In this document: piece after piece, positions 54,002 to 64,000 of the stretch
Layout of the letters: each line of letters starts with the position of its first letter
Position numbering within the stretch: position 1 is the first letter of the stretch
Assembly (NCBI RefSeq): GCF_011382985.1
Contig: NZ_CP049933.1
Span: forward strand, 372,001 to 436,000
Length of the DNA: 64,000 nucleotides
Source of the DNA: Leucobacter coleopterorum
Lineage (GTDB): Bacteria > Actinomycetota > Actinomycetes > Actinomycetales > Microbacteriaceae
Direction of reading: 5' to 3'
Notes under the pieces: model-generated
What the model was told of the DNA's origin: nothing
Databases searched by the model: none
Seen by the model: the letters and a program-made list of their open reading frames with translations, nothing else
Made by a program: the position numbers and the translations under genes

Positions 54002-55423
54002 GTGGACGAAGCCTCAATGACAATCGGTGACCTGGTCGCGATCGAGACGCTGCGCACGCGTGTGCTTTCGGGCGCGAGCGGTGCCGACCGGCGAGTGTCG
54101 TGGGCGCACAGCTGTGAGCTCGAGGATCCCTGGCTGTGGGTCGGGTGTGACGAGTTGCTGATGACCGTTGGGTTTTGTGTGCCGAAGGACCCCGTGGGCC
54201 AGGTTCACTTTGTGCAGGAGCTTGTTGCGGCCGGGATCGCGGGCGCCACGATTGGTGGCCGCGACGAAGATCTGGTGCTGAGTGCCGAGATGCACGCCGA
54301 GGCCGATCGCCTCGGGTTTCCGCTGCTGCGCACCGAGCCCGCAGTGCCGTGGTCTGCGATATCTCAGCACGTTGCGGCGGCTGCGAGCAGCACTCAAACC
54401 TCTCACGTGTTAACTCTGGCACGACTGTACGAGGTTGCGGCGGCCGCGAGCAGCCCGCAAGATTTTGTCGACGAACTGGCACGGCTGTTGGATGTGCAGA
54501 TCTCGGTCATCGACCGTGAGACTGGGTTGAGTCTGCTGTGTTCTGCGAGTCTTATCGTCGGTGAATTCGAAGAGGTAAGGATCCGCAGCCATCAGTTTTC
54601 CCAGCGTCACAGGGCGATCCTCGAGATCGGTGAGCGCGCACAAGAGGGCCTGAACTCTATGGTGCTGGTGCACCTGAAGCGGGTTATTGAGGTCGAGGTT
54701 GACCGTGCGCTGCTCGATGCAGAGGCCGACGTCACGGCGCAGGACCTCGCCCTGAAACACCTGCTCACCGACGGCGACAGCCGTGGCGCCGAGGCCGTGC
54801 TGGGTGAGGGGACGATTCACTCGGGATGCCGTCTGGTCGCGTTCTCTGAAGAGACGGTCGAGGGGGTGGCGCGGCTCGCATCGATTCGGGGGATCAGCGT
54901 ACTCGTTGGTAGCGGGAGTGAACACGGGATCGCGCTTGTGCCGAGCGACGAACTCGACCGCTTGCGCGAACTGCTTCGAGAGCTTGGCATTGCCGCTGGA
55001 GTTTCTCATTCCATTGGCAGCTGGGGCGACTCCCGAGGAGCCGTTGTGGAGGCCGCGAGTGCGCTCGCTGACGCGCACGGTGTGGCGGGGGCATGGGCCG
55101 AGTTTGCTGCTGCTCGGGTGGGGCTTCTGGCTCGGAGCGAGCGGGAATCCCGTGAGATTGTTCGTGAGGTGCTTGGTCCGCTCTCCGAGGTCAGTGACCG
55201 GGCGGCAACACTCAGGGAGACGCTGTTCAGCTACCTTCGCAATGACCGCAGTTGGGCGCGAAGTTCCGCTGAGCTGGGAGTGCACCGACAGACTCTTGCC
55301 TACCGGCTGCGGCAGGCGGAGACCCTCACCGGAAGAAGCGCGTCGCGCAGCGAGGATATCTCGGCGCTGTGGATCGCCATGCAGGCTTGGGAACGGTTTG
55401 GTGCGGATCCTGACCTGGGGTGA
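54002..55423 (+). CDS. PucR-family transcriptional regulator
   Basis: 473 residues. N-terminal PucR domain (TIGDLVAIETLRTRVLSGASGADRRVSWAHSCEL..DPWLWVGCDELLMTVG) typical of purine/polyamine catabolic regulators, a GGDEF-like middle, and the C-terminal PucR HTH (LRNDRSWARSSAELGVHRQTLAYRLRQAETLTG). GTG start. Same direction as the FAD oxidase and ABC importer genes downstream, so it probably activates amine uptake and oxidation. Confidence 0.9.
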   Translation: MDEASMTIGDLVAIETLRTRVLSGASGADRRVSWAHSCELEDPWLWVGCDELLMTVGFCVPKDPVGQVHFVQELVAAGIAGATIGGRDEDLVLSAEMHAEADRLGFPLLRTEPAVPWSAISQHVAAAASSTQTSHVLTLARLYEVAAAASSPQDFVDELARLLDVQISVIDRETGLSLLCSASLIVGEFEEVRIRSHQFSQRHRAILEIGERAQEGLNSMVLVHLKRVIEVEVDRALLDAEADVTAQDLALKHLLTDGDSRGAEAVLGEGTIHSGCRLVAFSEETVEGVARLASIRGISVLVGSGSEHGIALVPSDELDRLRELLRELGIAAGVSHSIGSWGDSRGAVVEAASALADAHGVAGAWAEFAAARVGLLARSERESREIVREVLGPLSEVSDRAATLRETLFSYLRNDRSWARSSAELGVHRQTLAYRLRQAETLTGRSASRSEDISALWIAMQAWERFGADPDLG

Positions 55424-55429
55424 CCCCAG
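55415..55429. promoter_or_regulatory. 15-bp palindrome at the regulator/oxidase junction
   Basis: CTGGGGTGACCCCAG overlaps the PucR stop codon. It could be a small terminator or an operator; no T-run follows. Confidence 0.35.
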
Positions 55430-55569
55430 TCTCAGCTCTGCGGATAGATTCCGCCTCAACTTCATACTCCCGTACAGACGCGGACAGCAGTGCGGAGGCG
55501 TAGTCTCAATCCGACTGCGTGAGTAAAGGTGCACGCGCGGCTCGGAATCGAAATCTGAGGAGACGAACA

Positions 55570-56976
55570 GTGGTTGCTGGACCTCGAGTGAGCGACAATT
55601 TCATCAATGGCGAGGTGTCGTTCTGGGTACACGCGGAGGGGCGGCCGAAGCAGCGCCCAGGGTTGCCGGGCAATATCGAGGCGGACGTCGCGATTGTCGG
55701 AGCCGGGCTCACCGGGCTCTGGACCGCGTACTACCTTAAAGAAGCGAGACCCGACCTCAACGTTGTGGTGGTCGAACGCGAGTTCGCGGGCTTCGGGGCT
55801 TCAGGGCGCAACGGTGGTTGGATGAGCGCTAAGTCGCCGGGGCAGTTTCGGCGATACGCGAAGGCGGGCGGTCGCGACGCCGCGATCGCGATGGAACACG
55901 AGATGTTCGCCGCGGTGCGCGAGGGTGTTACCGTGGCGAAGGCAGAGGGCTTTGGGGAGCATGTGGTGCAAGACGGCCTGATCCACGTCGCCACTAACAA
56001 CGCGCAGTGGGATCGGCTGCAGGGCACAATCGCGTCGCTGAAAGACCATGGTTGGGGACCCGACGACTACGAGGTGCTCTCGCCGACAATGCTCGATGAG
56101 CGAGTGCGGGTCGCCGACGTTCGTGGCGCGTACTGGAGCCCCCACTGCGCACGCATCAATCCCGCGGAGTTTACCTTCGGGCTCGCCGCTGCGGTTGAGC
56201 GCCGCGGCGTGACGATTTACGAGGGCACCACCGCAACCGCCATTAGCCCTCGTCGCGTCGAAACGAACCGCGGTGTCGTGAGTGCGGAGTATGTGGTGCA
56301 GGCGATTGAAGGGTACACACTCTCGCTCAAGGGTCAGTCCCGTCGCTTCTTGCCAATGAACAGCAGCATGGTGGTGACTGAGCGGCTGAGTGATGCCCAG
56401 ATGGATGAGATCGGCTGGCACGGTGCCGAGCTGATGGGAGATGTTGCGCACAACTTCGCCTACATTCAGCACACGGCAGACAACCGCATCGCGCTCGGTG
56501 GCCGCGGAGTTCCCTACAACTTTGCTTCCAGCTTTGATCGGAGTGGACGCACCGCCGACGCAGCGATCGAGCAACTCGGCAACCGCCTAATCGAACTGTT
56601 CCCGGCACTCGACGGAGTGAAGCTGGAGCACAGCTGGTCAGGTGTGCTCGGGGTGCCGCGCGATTGGTGTGCGGGGGTCAACTTCGACCCGGCAACCGGG
56701 ATCGCCGATGCCGGTGGGTACGTGGGTCACGGTGTGACCGGCACCAACGTTGCCGGGCGTACAATTCGGGATCTGATCCTCGGCGAAAAGACAGACCTCA
56801 CCAGGCTGCCCTGGGTGGGACACACCTCGCGCAACTGGGAGATCGAGCCGCTGCGCTGGACCGCCGCGACGGCCCTCTACGCGGTCTACCGCTTCGCCGA
56901 CCGTGAGGAATATCGCACGGGCACCGCTAAGACCCACGTCTCGGCAAAACTCGCCAACGTGATTAGTGGGCGCTAG
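55570..56976 (+). CDS. FAD-dependent amine/amino-acid oxidoreductase, PuuB-like
   Basis: 468 residues, DAO family. FAD motif ADVAIVGAGLTGLWTAYYLKE, then FGASGRNGGWMSAK, the block seen in gamma-glutamylputrescine oxidase and relatives, and C-terminal GYVGHGVTGTNVAGRTI. It oxidises an amine or amino acid to an imine/aldehyde. GTG 55570 is chosen because GAGGA lies eight bases upstream. A PucR regulator precedes it and a polyamine-type ABC importer follows, supporting putrescine- or related-amine catabolism. No gamma-glutamylputrescine synthetase gene is seen here. Confidence 0.85.
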   Translation: MVAGPRVSDNFINGEVSFWVHAEGRPKQRPGLPGNIEADVAIVGAGLTGLWTAYYLKEARPDLNVVVVEREFAGFGASGRNGGWMSAKSPGQFRRYAKAGGRDAAIAMEHEMFAAVREGVTVAKAEGFGEHVVQDGLIHVATNNAQWDRLQGTIASLKDHGWGPDDYEVLSPTMLDERVRVADVRGAYWSPHCARINPAEFTFGLAAAVERRGVTIYEGTTATAISPRRVETNRGVVSAEYVVQAIEGYTLSLKGQSRRFLPMNSSMVVTERLSDAQMDEIGWHGAELMGDVAHNFAYIQHTADNRIALGGRGVPYNFASSFDRSGRTADAAIEQLGNRLIELFPALDGVKLEHSWSGVLGVPRDWCAGVNFDPATGIADAGGYVGHGVTGTNVAGRTIRDLILGEKTDLTRLPWVGHTSRNWEIEPLRWTAATALYAVYRFADREEYRTGTAKTHVSAKLANVISGR

Positions 56977-56984
56977 CGCTGCCG

Positions 56985-57518
56985 TTAATGCGGTTCGGCT
57001 AGGGATCTGGCTGACCTAGCCGCTCGGCGGACCCATAAGGCGGTGAACCCAGCGAACCCAAGAAAAAGCACAATTGCGCAAATTAGAGGGGCTGTGCTGC
57101 TCAGGCTCTTTAGCTGATAACTCAGCAAGTAGCCGAGTGGCAAAGTGCCAAGAAACACTGCACCAACACCCGCTCCAATACTTGTTTCAAGAACTCCTCT
57201 GTGAGTTGAGCTATCGGACAAGTCTGTGTTGGGTGCAAAAATCTTTTTCCCGAGGTACGCACCTAGCGAGCTCGAAAGACCCGTGAGCAGGCTCACTATG
57301 AACGATGGGATGATCACTAGGTAAACAACCCAGAACATGGACCAGTTGGCATTCGGCCACGCAAAATACCAGAGGGCGACCCCTGAAAGTACTGGAACAT
57401 TGATGAATATGGCGCTCCACAGCATCAGTGCGAGACCGAGCTTGCGCATTGACATATTTGTATAAGTCGCCACTATTGAACTGATTTCGATTGGTTTGAA
57501 ATTCTTTGGGCTCAACAT
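56985..57518 (-). CDS. Uncharacterised membrane protein
   Basis: Up to 177 residues; not recognised. About four hydrophobic segments: LALMLWSAIFINVPVLSGVA, FWVVYLVIIPSFIVSLLTG, GVGAVFLGTLPLGYLLSY and LICAIVLFLGFAGFTALWV. The C-terminus is basic (RRAARSARS). The start is uncertain: ATG 57518 or 57455 (MSMRKLG), neither with a clear ribosome-binding site. It is inserted on the opposite strand between the oxidase and the ABC importer, and is AT-richer than its neighbours, so it may be an acquired gene. Confidence 0.55.
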   Translation of the reverse strand: MLSPKNFKPIEISSIVATYTNMSMRKLGLALMLWSAIFINVPVLSGVALWYFAWPNANWSMFWVVYLVIIPSFIVSLLTGLSSSLGAYLGKKIFAPNTDLSDSSTHRGVLETSIGAGVGAVFLGTLPLGYLLSYQLKSLSSTAPLICAIVLFLGFAGFTALWVRRAARSARSLAEPH

Positions 57519-57607
57519 CCCACGTTGTCACAACAATGGAACGCACAGCAGCAAGTATTGCACTGCCGGTGGTTGCGCGTTAGAACACACCGCCACACAA
57601 TGAGCCC

Positions 57608-57637
57608 GAGTATCAATCCGCGGCCAAATTCATACTC
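57608..57637. promoter_or_regulatory. Shared motif upstream of the solute-binding-protein gene
   Basis: An inverted pair GAGTAT (57608-57613) and ATACTC (57632-57637) flanks TCCGC. The same TCCGC-N6/7-TTCATACTC string occurs upstream of the FAD oxidase (ending 55469). This suggests common control by the PucR regulator. Otherwise the 57519-57748 gap shows no feature. Confidence 0.35.
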
Positions 57638-57748
57638 AAGGCCGTGTCCAAGCTGAGAAATTGCTGGTTACGCTGAGGCGAGCCAAGTGTCGGGATCCTC
57701 ACCCCGGCAACCGCTGCCGCAAACGCCGGAACGTCGAAGGAGACTTTC

Positions 57749-58879
57749 ATGAAGACTGCATTCATTAAGACCGCCACTGTGGTCGCAGCCAGTTCGCTAC
57801 TGCTTGTCGGTTGCGCCGGCGATGCGAAACCCAGTGAACCCGTGACCCCAATCTCGAAGCCCGTTGCCGGGGAGGTGCCTGATGGGGTGCTGAAGGGTTA
57901 CTCCGTCACGTATGCCGGTGATGGTGGCACAACTCAGGACGCGCAGATGTCGGCGTTTTTTACCCCGTTTGCTGAGACCTCGGGTGTGAAGTTCGAACAG
58001 GATTCCCCGCAGACACTCGCGAAGATCCAGTCCCAGGTCGAGTCAGGCAACATTCAATGGGACTTCATCTCATCGTTCGGTGACGCCATTGCACGTGAGT
58101 GTGGCACCCTCTTCGAGAAGCTCGATCTCTCGAAGCTCGACACCTCCAACGTGCCCGAGTCGCTGATGAGTGGCACCGAGTGTGGTGTCCCCTCGATCGT
58201 CTACGGCACAGTTCTCGCCTACGACGCCGACAAGTTTAAGGCCGATGCCCCGAAGAACTGGGCCGACTTCTTCGACGTGAAGAAGTTCCCAGGAACCCGC
58301 GCGCTCTACAGTGGTGACGGCAAGATCGACGGATCTACAGTGCAGGCGGCCGCGCTCGCCGCCGGCTGGAACCCGGACAGTGACAAGTGGTCGGTTGAGT
58401 GGGCCAACAAGGGTCTCGACAAGATCGATTCGATCAAAGACAACATCGTGTTCTATGGCACAGGTGCCCAGGCTCAGCAGATGCTGGAGTCGGGTGAAGC
58501 CGTTATGGGAGGCGTGTGGAGTGGTCGTGCGCTTGCCGCAGCCAAGAACGGTGCTCCGGTTGAGGTTGCGTGGGATCAGTGGGTATCGCTCGTTGACTAC
58601 TTCGCGATCGTCAAGGGCACCAAAAACTCTGAAGAGGCCTACTACGCCATCAACTACGCACTCGGTGCGGATCAGCAGGCTGCCTGGGTCGAGGCCAGCG
58701 GTTACTCGCCGACCAACGTGAACGCAAAGCCCAAGGTCGACGACCTGACACAGAGCTACATCCTCACAACGCCTGAGCGGCAGAAGACCGGTGTTGATCT
58801 GGAGCTTGCCTTCTGGTCAGACACCGACACGATCACCCCGCTGCAGGATCGCTGGGCCGCGCTGGTTGCTGGCGCCTAA
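57749..58879 (+). CDS. potD: ABC transporter solute-binding lipoprotein, spermidine/putrescine type
   Basis: 376 residues. Lipoprotein signal MKTAFIKTATVVAASSLLLV then GCAG. The fold is a type II periplasmic-binding protein of the PotD/PotF group (KIQSQVESGNIQWDFISSFG, ADKFKADAPKNWADFFD, KFPGTRALYSGDG, YYAINYALGADQQAAWVEASGYSP). It is followed by two permeases and an ATPase, so this is the receptor of a complete importer. Polyamine specificity is by family and context; other amines are possible. A hairpin after the stop probably boosts its mRNA over the permease genes. Confidence 0.87.
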   Translation: MKTAFIKTATVVAASSLLLVGCAGDAKPSEPVTPISKPVAGEVPDGVLKGYSVTYAGDGGTTQDAQMSAFFTPFAETSGVKFEQDSPQTLAKIQSQVESGNIQWDFISSFGDAIARECGTLFEKLDLSKLDTSNVPESLMSGTECGVPSIVYGTVLAYDADKFKADAPKNWADFFDVKKFPGTRALYSGDGKIDGSTVQAAALAAGWNPDSDKWSVEWANKGLDKIDSIKDNIVFYGTGAQAQQMLESGEAVMGGVWSGRALAAAKNGAPVEVAWDQWVSLVDYFAIVKGTKNSEEAYYAINYALGADQQAAWVEASGYSPTNVNAKPKVDDLTQSYILTTPERQKTGVDLELAFWSDTDTITPLQDRWAALVAGA

Positions 58880-58886
58880 GTTTCTC

Positions 58887-58919
58887 GAGTGTGGGGTTCG
58901 AGCCTCGGGCCCCACACTC
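58887..58919 (+). terminator. Intercistronic hairpin after the binding-protein gene
   Basis: GAGTGTGGGG/CCCCACACTC, 10-bp perfect arms, 13-base loop, in the 77-bp gap before the first permease. Typical partial terminator or mRNA stabiliser in ABC importer operons. Confidence 0.65.
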
Positions 58920-58956
58920 TTCCCTTCTGTTTTGAGAGAGTGTTGAGGTTATCAAC

Positions 58957-59895
58957 ATGGCAAGTGCGCCAGAAACTCGGCAGTTTTCGACACTGTCGAC
59001 GCAGGCGATCAGGGTGAACGAGGCCGGATCCCCGAAGAAAAAGATGAAGCTCGGCAAGGGTGGGCCGCTGCTGCTTGCGCTGCTCCCGGCCCTCATCGTG
59101 CTGGGCATCTTCTACTTTTACCCGATGCTCACCGTGCTCGTTGCTGCATTCACGTACCCCGAGGTCGGGCTGCAGAACTTCGACTGGTTCTTCGGGCAGC
59201 CCGTGAACGTCGCGGTGCTTTCCCGAACCATCACCACGAGTTTTTGGGTGATGCTGGTTTGCCTCGTAATGGCATTTCCGTTCGCCTTTTTCATGACGAT
59301 CGTGAAGCCCGCGACTCGAAACATGCTCATGCTCATCGTGCTGATCCCGTTCTGGACGAGTATGGTCGTGCGCACGTTTGCCTGGGTTGTGCTGCTGCAG
59401 GATTCCGGGCCGATCGGGCAGTTCATGAAACTGTTCGGGGTTGAGCAGCTTGGGATCATGCGCACTCCAACGGCGGTGCTCATCGGCATGGCTCAGGTGC
59501 TGCTGCCGTTTGTGGTGCTGCCGATGTACGCGACGATGTCGAAGATCGACACCCGCTTACTGACCGCCGCGCGCAGTCTCGGCGCAAGGCCGGCCAAGGC
59601 GTTTGTGTCGGTGTATCTGCCACTCGCGCTGCCGGGTGTCGCCTCTGGCGCTCTTCTCAGTTTTGTGATGGCGCTTGGGTTCTACATCACTCCTGCGATG
59701 CTCGGTAGTTCGCGCGATGCGTTCCTGTCGACGCTGATCCAGGGCCAGGTGCAGGGTCTCGCGCAGTGGGGGTACGGCGCAGTTATTGGATTCGTGCTGC
59801 TGTTTGTCACGCTGGTGATCCTCGGCCTCGCAGCCTGGATCGGCAAAAAGACCGGCGGGTCGGTGCAAGACATGGTGGGTGGGAGTAAAGCATGA
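58957..59895 (+). CDS. potB: ABC importer permease 1 (PotB-like)
   Basis: 312 residues, six membrane helices after a polar N-terminus of about 35 residues. The EAA-type loop is RLLTAARSLGARPAKAFVSVYLPLALPGV, the contact site for the ATPase. Starts at ATG 58957 and overlaps the second permease in ATGA. Part of the amine importer. Confidence 0.9.
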   Translation: MASAPETRQFSTLSTQAIRVNEAGSPKKKMKLGKGGPLLLALLPALIVLGIFYFYPMLTVLVAAFTYPEVGLQNFDWFFGQPVNVAVLSRTITTSFWVMLVCLVMAFPFAFFMTIVKPATRNMLMLIVLIPFWTSMVVRTFAWVVLLQDSGPIGQFMKLFGVEQLGIMRTPTAVLIGMAQVLLPFVVLPMYATMSKIDTRLLTAARSLGARPAKAFVSVYLPLALPGVASGALLSFVMALGFYITPAMLGSSRDAFLSTLIQGQVQGLAQWGYGAVIGFVLLFVTLVILGLAAWIGKKTGGSVQDMVGGSKA

Positions 59896-60707
59896 ACGAG
59901 ATCAGGCCCCGTACAAAGTTTTTGCTGGGTGCAATCGCCACGATCGTTGCGATTTGGCTTGTTGCCCCGATGTTTATCGTGTTCCCGATCTCCTTCTCGG
60001 CAGACGCGAGTTTCCAGTTCCCGCCGCGTGAGTGGTCAACTGTTTGGTATGAGTCCTTCTTCACGAAGCCCGCTTGGACGCAGGCGCTCGGCAATTCCGC
60101 GCTGATCGGCTTGATTGTGGCGGTTGTTGCCACCTCACTCGGCACCATCGCCGCGATTGCCATCAACCGCTCGGAGAGCCGGTTTGCGGGATGGGCTTCA
60201 ACCGCAATGTTGACTCCGATGATCGTGCCACCCATCATTGCGGGTGCGGGCATCTACACCTTCTTCTTGAAGGCTGGACTTGTCGGTACGATCTTCGGGT
60301 TTGTGATGGTGCACGTTGCCCTAGCGTTCCCACTTGTTGTGATCGCGGTGAATGCGAGCCTGTCGGGCTACGATCGCAGTCTCGAATTGGCTGCGGCGAG
60401 CCTTGGCGCTGGCCGTTTGAAGACATTCTTCACAGTGACCGTGCCTCTCATTGCTCCGGGTGTCGCGGCGGGTGCCGTGTTCGCCTTCGTCACGAGCTTC
60501 GACGAGGTGATTGTGTCTCAGTTCATGGTGTCGCCATCGCTGCAGACGCTGCCGATCATGATGTACTCAAGTGTCACGCGCACCACCGATCCCACGATCG
60601 CGGCGGCTGCTTCGCTGATTCTCGGTGCGATCATCCTCGCCTTTGTGCTCTTCCAGTTTGTCGTCACCCCGCTGGCGCGCCGCTCACGCAACCGCACGGC
60701 TGCTTAG
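59892..60707 (+). CDS. potC: ABC importer permease 2 (PotC-like)
   Basis: 271 residues, six membrane helices. EAA loop RSLELAAASLGAGRLKTFFTVTVPLIAPGV. ATGA overlap with potB. The second transmembrane subunit of the importer; 37 bp before the ATPase gene. Confidence 0.9.
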   Translation: MNEIRPRTKFLLGAIATIVAIWLVAPMFIVFPISFSADASFQFPPREWSTVWYESFFTKPAWTQALGNSALIGLIVAVVATSLGTIAAIAINRSESRFAGWASTAMLTPMIVPPIIAGAGIYTFFLKAGLVGTIFGFVMVHVALAFPLVVIAVNASLSGYDRSLELAAASLGAGRLKTFFTVTVPLIAPGVAAGAVFAFVTSFDEVIVSQFMVSPSLQTLPIMMYSSVTRTTDPTIAAAASLILGAIILAFVLFQFVVTPLARRSRNRTAA

Positions 60708-60744
60708 CCCGACGAACACATTTCTTTAGACAGGAACCTTGAAC

Positions 60745-61818
60745 ATGACCGCAGAAACGATCCTCGACCTGAATGGTCTGTCGAAGATCTATGGTGAGGC
60801 CATCGCGCTGAACGAGATCGACCTTGAAGTAAAGGAAGGGGAGTTTCTCACCTTTCTTGGCCCGTCAGGATCAGGCAAGACCACCACACTCAACCTGATT
60901 GCTGGCTTCCTCGAGCCTTCTTCCGGCAGCATGATGCTGAACGGTACCCCGCTTGAGAAACTGCGCGCGCACGAGCGCAACCTCGGCGTGGTGTTTCAGC
61001 ACTACGCGCTGTTCCCGCACATGACCGTCTCCGACAACGTCGCGTACCCGCTGAAGCAGCGCAAGATAGCAAAGGCCGAGCGCGAGCGTCTCGTGGCCGA
61101 GGCGCTCGAGATGGTGCGGCTGTCGCAGTACGCCGATCGGTTCCCGAAGCAGCTCTCGGGTGGACAACAGCAGCGAGTTGCCCTTGCACGGGCGGTTGTG
61201 TACCGCCCGCCGATCCTGCTCATGGATGAGCCGCTGGGTGCGCTCGACAAAAAACTGCGCGAGTGGTTGCAGCTTGAGTTGCGCCGCATTCACCGCGAGC
61301 TCGGTTCGACGTTTATCTACGTCACCCACGATCAAGAAGAAGCGCTGGTGCTGTCGGATCGCATCGCGGTCTTCAATGAGGGGCGGATCGAGCAGATCGG
61401 GTCTGCACACGAACTCTATGCTGCGCCGAAGACGCTCTTTGTGGCGAAGTTCATCGGTGAGTCCAGTGTGTTCAAGGGCACTATGGTCGACGGTATGGTG
61501 TCGGTGGGAGACCTGAAGGTGGCCGGGGTTGGCTCGGTTGGGATTGACCGCGGTGCAGTTGTTGTTCGCCCCGAAAAGCTTGAGGTCGCAGACGCCGCGG
61601 ATCCCGTGCTCAGTGCCGAAGCCACGAACCGTGTGCCCGGCACGATCGAGGACATCGTGTTTTTGGGGTCGGCGGTCAAATACAACGTGACGACCGCGCT
61701 GGGCGAAGCGGTCGTGCGTGTCTCTGAAGAGCGGGCCCTCGACGCAAAGATCGGCGACGCGGTTGTGGTCGCCTGGCGCACAGCCGACGCGGTGATGCTT
61801 CCAGACGACGGTTCGTAG
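60745..61818 (+). CDS. potA: ABC importer ATPase (PotA-like)
   Basis: 357 residues. Walker A LGPSGSGKTTTLNLIAG, signature LSGGQQQRVALARAV, Walker B PILLMDEPLGALDKKL, H-loop VTHDQEEALVLSD; a C-terminal TOBE domain follows (residues about 240-357). ATG 60745 (MTAETILDL) has AGGAA eight bases upstream; TTG 60739 is too close. It energises the polyamine-type importer with the two permeases. A long antisense frame over it is an artefact. Confidence 0.92.
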   Translation: MTAETILDLNGLSKIYGEAIALNEIDLEVKEGEFLTFLGPSGSGKTTTLNLIAGFLEPSSGSMMLNGTPLEKLRAHERNLGVVFQHYALFPHMTVSDNVAYPLKQRKIAKAERERLVAEALEMVRLSQYADRFPKQLSGGQQQRVALARAVVYRPPILLMDEPLGALDKKLREWLQLELRRIHRELGSTFIYVTHDQEEALVLSDRIAVFNEGRIEQIGSAHELYAAPKTLFVAKFIGESSVFKGTMVDGMVSVGDLKVAGVGSVGIDRGAVVVRPEKLEVADAADPVLSAEATNRVPGTIEDIVFLGSAVKYNVTTALGEAVVRVSEERALDAKIGDAVVVAWRTADAVMLPDDGS

Positions 61819-61854
61819 ACGCCCGTCCACCCGCCCACCCACCCGCCCATCCTG

Positions 61855-61915
61855 ATCCGGTGTAGCCATATTGCTAGTTGACCCCACGCCAACTAGCAAT
61901 ATGGCTACACCGGAT
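61855..61915. repeat. Perfect 26-bp palindrome
   Basis: ATCCGGTGTAGCCATATTGC (start of a 26-base arm) pairs completely with the arm ending at 61915, loop of nine bases (ACCCCACGC). It lies between the potA stop and the dnaK control region. The sequence differs from the GAGAGCTC repeat family. It may terminate potA or be another dispersed repeat. Confidence 0.8.
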
Positions 61916-61954
61916 TTCGCATTTCCCGGCCAAGTCGCTGAGTAAATGCTGAAA

Positions 61955-61975
61955 GTTGAGTCAAAGTGGCTCAAG
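61955..61975. promoter_or_regulatory. HAIR element 1 upstream of dnaK
   Basis: GTTGAGT-N7-GCTCAAG, a near-match to the HspR operator CTTGAGT-N7-ACTCAAG. Confidence 0.82.
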
Positions 61976-62016
61976 TTTAGCGACTGTAACTTGACTTGGA
62001 ACCGCGGGTTATTAAA

Positions 62017-63988
<1,972 letters not shown>

Positions 63989-63990
63989 CC

Positions 63991-64000
63991 ATGTCGAACG
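63991..64000 (+). CDS. Start of next gene, probably grpE (3' partial)
   Basis: ATGTCGAACG begins two bases after the dnaK stop and runs off the window. Only three codons are visible. The dnaK-grpE-dnaJ-hspR order of actinobacteria makes GrpE the likely product; the sequence alone does not show it. Confidence 0.5.

Noticed and set aside
58887..58919. Hairpin after the binding-protein gene as a full operon terminator
   Set aside because: The downstream permease and ATPase genes complete the same importer and show no clear promoter of their own, so read-through is expected.

Overview
The window is high-GC DNA with short intergenic gaps, ATGA/GTGA start-stop overlaps and frequent GTG/TTG starts. 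Heme biosynthesis ends in HemQ, a DtxR-like iron box precedes the heme oxygenase, and HspR-type HAIR operators precede clpB and dnaK. This points to a high-GC Gram-positive actinobacterium. The gene set suggests a Microbacteriaceae member such as Leucobacter, but that is an inference from content and not a database result.

Layout. 0-2.3 kb: the end of an M20 peptidase gene, a zinc-ribbon gene and a vapBC toxin-antitoxin pair. 2.3-12.1 kb: a PucR-type regulator divergent from an operon of two MHS permeases, RidA, an RraA-like protein, a ThDP enzyme, an amidohydrolase and an M20-type amidohydrolase; this looks like a catabolic pathway for an unidentified N-containing substrate. 12.1-15.5 kb: a D-Ala-D-Ala carboxypeptidase, a thiolase and hemQ. 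15.6-32.3 kb: an aromatic-acid block. Shikimate (AroE/quinate-dehydrogenase family) and 3-dehydroshikimate (QsuB type) feed protocatechuate, and so does 4-hydroxybenzoate (PobA). PcaHG, PcaB, PcaC, PcaD, PcaIJ and PcaF then complete the beta-ketoadipate pathway. The block has its own transporters (AAHS and MHS types) and four regulators (three IclR, one TetR), with visible candidate operators. 32.4-37.6 kb: HspR-type clpB, a decayed Fic gene, an aldo/keto reductase and a SpoU RNA methylase. 37.7-42.7 kb: an ABC-2 exporter and an amine/amino-acid oxidation pair under a TetR regulator. 42.8-48.7 kb: AdaA-AlkA plus Ogt alkylation repair, tRNA-Gly(CCC), a serine-hydrolase-like lipoprotein, a DUF2470-heme oxygenase fusion and a PIF1-like helicase. 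48.8-53.8 kb: an SLH surface protein, a two-component system and a lipoprotein. 54-61.8 kb: a PucR regulator, an FAD amine oxidase and a complete polyamine-type ABC importer. 62.1 kb to the end: dnaK and the first codons of the next gene, probably grpE.

Twelve genes are each split by one frameshift, and every one is repaired by adding a single base to a short G or C run. This looks like a sequencing or assembly artefact, so these genes are annotated as single CDSs spanning the shift. Only the Fic gene looks truly decayed. Non-coding items include three copies of a palindromic repeat, a perfect 26-bp palindrome before dnaK, several terminators, and candidate operators for IclR, TetR, DtxR and HspR regulators.
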